Source: Isoetes taiwanensis
Taxonomy: Eukaryota; Streptophyta; Lycopodiopsida; Isoetales; Isoetaceae
DNA: 64,000 nt
Assembly: GCA_021234155.1 (NCBI GenBank)
Contig: JAJEKV010000041.1
Span: forward strand, 5,140,829-5,204,828
Direction: 5' to 3'
The notes under the pieces were generated by a model. It saw only the letters and a program-made list of their open reading frames with translations. It was not told the DNA's origin and searched no databases. Made by a program: the position numbers and the translations under genes. Shown in pieces: positions 57,392-64,000 of this stretch; positions within the stretch are counted from its first letter, which is position 1; each line of letters begins with the position of its first letter.

Positions 57392-58430
57392 ATGTCGTCG
57401 ATTCGCGCAGCGAATCGGCATTCTTGCTCAAGACGAGCATGCATGCATCGCATGCGTCGCATGCATGCATCGCATGCGTTTTGGGCCGTTCATCAGGTTG
57501 GGTGTTTGCTACTTATTGCAGAGTTCTTCATCGACGTTTCATCGGCGCTTCCTCTTCTCTCGCCAGCACCTTTATTCTCTTTGATTTGTTTCCAGGCGGG
57601 GGAGGGCTTCTTCCCGCCTGGTTTGGCCAATTTGTCGTTGCTTTCCTGCTGTCCTTTCCAGCCTTTAGCCTTCATCCCGCGGACCTTCGGCCCCTCGATC
57701 CTAGTTTGTTAAGGAAGTCCTTTGGTATTCGGGCGCTTTGTTGGTTTCATGCGAATCGCGGTGGTAAGAATGTCGTCGATTAGCGGCGAATCGGCATTCT
57801 TCTCAAGACGCAGCATGCATATCGCCGCATGCATGCATCGCATGCGTTTTGGGCCGTTCATCGGTTGGGTGTTTGCTACTTATTGCGAGTTCTTCATCGA
57901 CGTTTCATCCGCTTTTCCCTCTTCTCCGGCAGCACCTTATTCTCTTTGAACCCACCCTCCCCCTTCTTTGTTTATTATATTTTGTACAAGTTCTGTTTAT
58001 CATGTTTTTCCACCCGGTGGGTGATGCTTTTTTTCCACCCACTGGGTGATGCTATTCTTTGGTATGTTTCTCGTTTGTTGTTGGTGATGTGCAGGTACAG
58101 GTTGGCGAGCGCCATCCGTTTTGACTTCTCCATGCGCGGGTTTTTGGGAGCGATTCTATGCCTTACGTTTGTCTAAGCCCCTTGCCGAAGGCTTATCACT
58201 AGGGTTTTTCCTCGAAAACCCGAAAGGGCGGGGTTTTTTAATCCCGGTGATAAGCTTTCGGCAGGTACATCAGCCACTCATCTATTAGCATTGTATTTGT
58301 TTTGGGGTCCAAATGATATAATTGGATTTTCCCTTTATTTTTCGTGGGTAGTTCGCATGTGTGCAGCTATCCACTGTCCACCATTGTAGAAAATCTGCTG
58401 AGATGAATGAGAAGCCTATCTATGGGCGCT
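57392..58430. repeat. Insertion in the L1-like LINE with duplicated 180-bp blocks
   Basis: 57,392-57,590 and 57,766-57,950 are direct repeats ('gaatgtcgtcgatt', 'cggcattctt', a GCATGCATGCATCGCATGCG palindromic block, 'gttttgggccgttcat', 'cttcatcgacgtttcat'). 'gggcgctttg..ggtttcatgcga' occurs at both 57,734 and 58,421, near the ends of the second half. Frames at 57,358-58,176 are repeat-derived. Confidence 0.7.
58185..58265 (+). ncRNA. LINE-type 3' stem-loop motif (long-stem variant)
   Basis: 'ggtttttcctcgaaaaccc' (58,203-58,221), the core also present in LINE copies 1-4, is flanked by near-complementary arms 'GCCGAAGGCTTATCAC' (58,183-58,198) and 'GTGATAAGCTTTCGGC' (58,247-58,262). No coding remnant of the LINE adjoins it, so it may be a SINE-like derivative or a tail only. 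Confidence 0.5.
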
Positions 58431-61400
58431 TTGTGGTTTCATGCGAGTCGCAGTGCAAGAATCACCCAATCCCAAAAGGCTCTGATTCTCGGGCAGAAGA
58501 ACATGCCAAATAGTTTCAGCCCCACCATATTGAGTGGGCAATTGGTGTTGTGCTGAATTCTTCTTTGTAGCAAGCAAGACATGGTGGCAAGGCCACTGTG
58601 CCAGCTAAGCCACATGAATAGCTACACTTTCTTGGTGCAGTATGAAGACCAACACCGCTTGAGCTGCCTTGCTAGGTCCAGGCTTGTGAGAGTTGTGTGG
58701 CTTGCCACACAAGGAAGCAAATCATCAAGCAAGGCCTGGTAGATCTCCCTAACTGAATAATATATCTTGTTATTTAGAAGCCAGATCTCCTCGCTGCCAT
58801 TAGTGATCGAAAGAGCATTAATTTACTGCATAATTTCTCTGTAGACCATTTCGTCAGAACTAGTGCACGCTATAGCTTTCTTGAGTCTGGTCCAAGACCA
58901 CCATTTTAGGCAACCTACCAGCTTCCCATGGGGCTTGGGTAGGCTTGAAGCAGTCTTTCACATCCTGACACGCCTCCAAAATCTTGCGCATTACTGGTGA
59001 AGTGCCTGAGCCTATCTTGAAATCAATAAAGCATGTTGATACAGTAGAGAGGCTTAGAGAAGGTTTGGACACTAGGCTGGCTTTGCTAAGCCAGTACCTT
59101 ATGAAATCAGAGCCAAAGGATGCCTCACCATTAAGAGCATTCCAAACAAGTTTTCTCACCAAAGCTTGAGCGTGTTTTTGCAGGTCCTTACCTCCAAGTC
59201 CCCCATAAGCTCTTGGTTTGCAGACCTCAGACACGCAATCTTTGTTGCGCCTTGCCAAACAAAGGACCGCATAAACTGCTGCATCCTTTGGTAAATATAT
59301 TTAGGGGTTAACAGGGTAGAAGAGAGGTACATCAGGGAGCTACAGAGTGCACTGTTGGCTATGGTGATTCTGCCTGCAATTGAGAGACCTTTACAAACCC
59401 ATATATTAACTCTTTTCTTCGATTTGTCAAGGACAGTTGCCCAAGTGCCTTGTGGAAAGGCTCCCATAGCTAGTGGAAGCCCAAGTAGTTTGGTGAGCTC
59501 ACCTTTTCTAATTAGCTGATATCCAAGTTTGGCAATAAGAGGAGGAGGCTGGAACTCATGAGGCCATAGGATGGAACTCTTTTTCGGATTTAGATTCACA
59601 CATGTCACTGTGCTAAAGGTCTGAATTGTTGCAAGACAGTTGGCAATACTTCCATTCTCATAATTCAAGAAGAAAAACGTGTCATCAGCAGATTGTTGGA
59701 TACAAAGCTGCTTGGAACCCTGTGTTGGCATGTTGATGCCTTGTATATCTCCAGCTTGCATCTTACTCTTGATTAAGAGAGTGAGCACATTTGTCGGATA
59801 AAGATGTAGGGGGCCAAGGGGCACACTTGTCTGACCCTTTTTCTTAAATCAAAGAGCTGAGAGGGACTGCCGTTTATAAGGATAGAGACAGTGGCTGATT
59901 TGTTGAGGCCCATGATTCAATGAATTTGTTAGCAAACCCGAACTTGCTCATTATCTTACGAATAGCATCCCACTGGACCGTGTCAAAGGTTCGTTTAAAA
60001 TTGAGCTTCATCATGATACATTTTTGCTTGCTTTGATCCGCCCAATGAAACCCTTCACAAGCCGAGAGATAGTTGACTAGAATACTTCTTCCAGAAAGAA
60101 ATGCAGATTGTTCAGGCTCAATGAATTTGCTGAGGAATGGCTTAAGTCTGATGGCTAACAGTTTGGCAAAGAGCTTGTATGTGGTATTAGTGAGGGCAAT
60201 TGGGCGCCACTCTTCGATTGTCTCCCTTTGGAATAAGAGCAGGGTGAAGGCTTTCATGTTGCCAAATCCCTCTGAAAACATGAAGAAGATCCTCCCCAAG
60301 GTCATCCCAAAATTGAAGAAAGAATTGGAGGGGGAGGAGGGGATCCATCCGGTCCTGGGGACTTGCCGTGTATCATGGATCTAAGAGTTATAAGAATGTC
60401 CCCTTTGGTAATCGGTGTGCATAGAATACCATTGTCACATGAATTTATTGAGCGGTTGAGAACCTGAAGGCAACAGTCCATTGCTTCCTCATAATCATTT
60501 GGAGTGCTATCATGAGAGAAGAGCTTTGAGTACATATTCAGAAAGTGCCTTCTTATTTCTGTCGGTTCCTTTGTGTACTCATTAAGTGGAGAGCTTAAGA
60601 GTATTGATTCCATTTTCCATAACTCTGTTACTTGCACGCCGGAAAAAAACCTTTGAGCTCTCGTTGTCCATATTATTATGCCATTTTACTTTACAACGCA
60701 CAACAACTCCTCTTGCTTCACTTTCTTCTATTGATTTGATTTTCCCTTCAAGGTCTGCCTCATGATCTTGTAGAGAGACATCCATGGGATTTCTCATAAG
60801 ATTGGATCTTACCTCTCTGATTTTGTTAAAAAGCTCCATTTTTGCTTCTTTAAATCTTTGAACTCTCTCATTGCCCCACTGTTTGATCCATACCTTCATG
60901 CCTTTGAGCTTTTGAGCCCAGCTATGCATACTTTGAAATGAGCCAACTTTGGGCAAGGTACCAAGGAACTCTCTAAAAGGCAAGCAGAATTCTGATTTGT
61001 TTAAGTAGCTAGCATTGAATTTAAAAGGCCTAGATCCAGCTCTCCTTGATAAATGCATTGCTCCATCAATTTCTAGCTTTTGAAAAACATGATCTGACTG
61101 TGTATAACCATGTTGTCCTTCAACAAAATGTTTATCTAAGAAAGGTGCAAATCGACTTACCAAATAAAAACGATCCAGCAAGGAATATACTCTTTTGTTG
61201 CCATCCTGGTTTGTTTACTAGAATTATATTGGATCATAAAGCACATTTTCTAGATTTAAGAGTTGAATTGAAACGAATTTTATCATCAGTGGGATCAAAA
61301 GGCCTAAGAGAATAATATAATGTTGTCATGTGCACAATTTGATAGATATACTTACAATTCTAAACTAGCATCAATGTTCATAAAGAAAAGAAAATAGTCT

Positions 61401-61499
61401 CATATTCAAATATCTATATAATCGTGTTCAATTTGAGCACATTTTTCAAGTGTGCAAAATACGATGCAGAAGGTCTGAGTCTTGATTTAATATCGGCTT

Positions 61500-62400
<901 letters not shown>

Positions 62401-62496
62401 CTACGTAATTGATGGCAGGGGAGGCATTCCATCCCATATAGGCTCGAGGAGGCAGCACCAGCAGAGCCCCTACAAGGGCATAGTGCCCCACTTCAA

Positions 62497-63213
62497 TCAA
62501 TTACAGAACATAATATACGTCCAGGTTATGATTACGAACAATATGGGCTCCAGAAATTGAAAATTTGTTGGTTGCAGGGGCTTCAATCTGTTGCAGAAAC
62601 AACAATCTTTCAAAGCTTTCGGTGTTTGAAGATCTTCCATAAGCTTCCATCTGCAATCTCTACCTTTTTGCAGTGTTGATTCAATTACTTTTCTGGTTGA
62701 TTCCGGAAGCATGTCTGACCTGGGTTGCCTTCCTACCAGTGCCCACATGTTAGCGCCTGATATGACATGTGCTTTCTTCTAATTGCAGCTTTTGTAAGGT
62801 TTCTTGCTTGCACTTGAAAAAATCTGGAGGCTACTCCGTTTTGCTTGAGTTTTCCATTAGGGAATGCTTAACTGCTAATTTATCATTGGTATTTGCTTGT
62901 TTCACTTCCTGTAGACCTTTCGGATATTATGTAGCATGACATCCTTTACAATGGCTTGCGTTGATTTTCCAATGGCAGGTTCAAAAAAGAAGTGCACCCT
63001 TCCATCCTGAACAGTTTTAACTGCTAAAGCCCTCCTTTGCATAGGACGTGAATCTTGAACATGATCATATATAAATCTAACAATTTCATCAATCTTACGC
63101 TTCATTTTCTTTGTCATATTCTTGATATTGCAATCTTCTTGCGCCATTTCTGTTTCTTCGTCATACATCATGGTTCTTGTGTGGTCTAAAGTCAGCTGGG
63201 GGAATTCTGGCAA
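62497..63213 (-). CDS. Hypothetical minus-strand frames
   Basis: Two frames, 63,213-62,902 (103 codons; 'MTKKMKRKIDEIVRFIYDH', then 'VQDGRVHFFFEP') and 62,748-62,497 (83 codons), are separated by stops. A related reading ('REGRVECFIPG') appears at about 63,590-63,560, suggesting a repeated or multi-exon protein. They lie downstream of copy D on the same strand. No domain is recognised. Confidence 0.3.
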
Positions 63214-63790
63214 GAAGGAGGGAAATCCTAGAGCTGGGTGAAGTTTTAGCCAGAAACTGGGAAATTCTCCTAACGTACAGGCGTTTCTTGGAGTGGTTAG
63301 AGTGGTGGGAACGAAATCTGGTTCATGATTGCATTTTAGTTGACGTGGCTAGTAGTACCGAAAAAATAGATTCCTTAATAGTGCTATTATGTACATACTG
63401 AAAAACCGGTTATGTATTTGAAATGTGATACATAACTTACTCTACATTGGTCAAATGTAGGACACCCTAGCATTCTTTTACCCTTGAACATCTTCAAGAA
63501 GTTTTTCTTATGTGGCAATGCAAAGCTTTGCTTCAATACTGCTCAAATCCTTGCTTCGGCCTGGAATAAAACACTCTACTCTTCCTTCACGGTTTAGAAA
63601 AATTGCAGATAGCAAAAAACTAGAAAACCCTCATGTGCCGATGTTCAAAAAACAACGAAGCCTAGTTCTGCCAAAGCCATAGCCATATCTCTAGCGATGC
63701 AAAAAGAAGCACAATTTCATTATTTTTGTACAAAACCTGAATTTATAGACCATTTTTTGGATTCATACTTCAATAACAATTTTTCATACA

Positions 63791-64000
63791 CTAACAAGCA
63801 TCACCAGCGAGGGCTGCATATGCTTCAGCAACAGGCACTGGAATCTTGATAATGTTGGGTAGCTTCTTCCTGTTCGATGGAGCCCAAGCAAAGTCGATTG
63901 TCTCCAATTCAATGCGATCACTAGCAGTTGTTGGCCTCCATCTTTTCTTCCAACAGTTAACATAATTGGTTGGGTACACTTGGTTCCTTATGGGGACAGG
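63791..64000 (-). CDS. DUF7869-type protein C-terminus, copy D (partial)
   Basis: The frame is open from the window edge to TAG 63,791-63,793. 'NCWKKRWRPTTASDRIELE' then 'KKLPNIIKIPVPVAEAYAALAG' matches the tail of copy A ('GWEKKWRANY', 'HKIPRKEMDKAMSNL') and the 'CWSKKWRP' of copy B. The rest of the gene lies beyond 64,000. Confidence 0.6.
   Translation of the reverse strand, partial: PVPIRNQVYPTNYVNCWKKRWRPTTASDRIELETIDFAWAPSNRKKLPNIIKIPVPVAEAYAALAGDAC

Larger units (their letters stand above)
56960..61215 (-). mobile_element. L1-like LINE, broken, with an insertion
   Basis: In minus-strand order: an endonuclease end with 'LLDRFYLVS' and 'YTQSDHVF' (61,181-61,060); the linker ORF to 60,582; RT with 'HGKSPGPDG' (60,390), 'EEWRPIALTNTTYKLFAKLLA', 'EPEQSAFLSGRSI' and 'MMKLNFKRTFDTVQWDAI' (60,010-59,960), where the first catalytic Asp is Asn; 'IQQSADDTFFFLN' (59,700); 'KLLGLPLAMG'; 'GLSIAGRITIANSAL'; and 'EVCKPRAYGGLGGKDL' (59,230). 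The zf-RVT region is split: part lies at 58,860-58,430 and the rest ('CIALWVAWKRRCP') at 57,462-57,076. The ~1-kb gap between is foreign sequence. Several frameshifts make it dead. It is a different family from LINE copies 1-4. Confidence 0.85.

Noticed and set aside
57358-58176. Several plus-strand ORFs of 66-141 codons rich in His, Cys and Arg
   Set aside because: They translate the duplicated GCATGC-rich blocks in different frames, and the two copies do not keep a common frame.

Overview
This window looks like nuclear DNA of a land plant with a large, repeat-filled genome. A fern or another seed-free plant is my best guess, but the species cannot be named from the sequence. The reasons are GT-AG introns, plant-type gene families (membrane-anchored prolyl 4-hydroxylase, SR45a-like RRM protein), and the mix of LINEs, chromovirus, TRIM and DUF7869-type elements. 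Gene density is very low. I see one complete host gene, one host gene fragment, and otherwise decayed mobile elements, satellites and palindromic arrays.

Layout. 0-3.1 kb holds degenerate minus-strand coding remnants of unknown family. 1.4-1.8 kb and 4.0-5.4 kb hold satellites built round a CTCGACTCGCGAGTCGAG-type palindrome, and a related array sits at 42.5-42.9 kb. 7.1-9.6 kb is a decayed DUF7869-type gene (copy A). 10.1-11.2 kb carries the 3' exons of an SR45a-like splicing factor. 12.5-15.6 kb (minus strand) is a decayed, intron-containing gene joining a ParB-like motif to an N4/N6 DNA-methylase-like fold. 16.3-20.6 kb (plus strand) is DUF8039-like/DUF7869 copy B, diverging from it. 24.3-26.4 kb is a head-to-head pair of LINEs. 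27.0-27.5 kb (minus) is a second methylase-like fragment, again divergent from a plus-strand DUF8039-like gene (copy C, 28.8-30.9 kb). A Harbinger-like non-autonomous element (30.9-32.0 kb) is inserted behind copy C. 34.8-36.3 kb is the intact seven-exon prolyl 4-hydroxylase gene. 37.6-45.3 kb holds palindromic and tandem arrays, a TRIM, two LINEs and an LTR. 50.3-52.6 kb is a chromovirus integrase broken by a second TRIM. 54.1-62.4 kb contains a duplicated segment carrying a TATC microsatellite, a 1.7-kb polypurine tract and an L1-like LINE. At the right edge the C-terminus of a fourth DUF7869-type gene (copy D) runs out of the window.

Most interesting point. Copies B and C share one architecture: a leftward methylase-like gene, an intergenic or intronic array of short palindromes, a rightward DUF8039-like (plus DUF7869) transposase-like gene, and a convergent ~100-residue leftward ORF behind it. 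I read this as a mobile-element family that carries its own DNA methyltransferase module. All copies here are decayed, so the system must be judged from intact relatives elsewhere in the genome.
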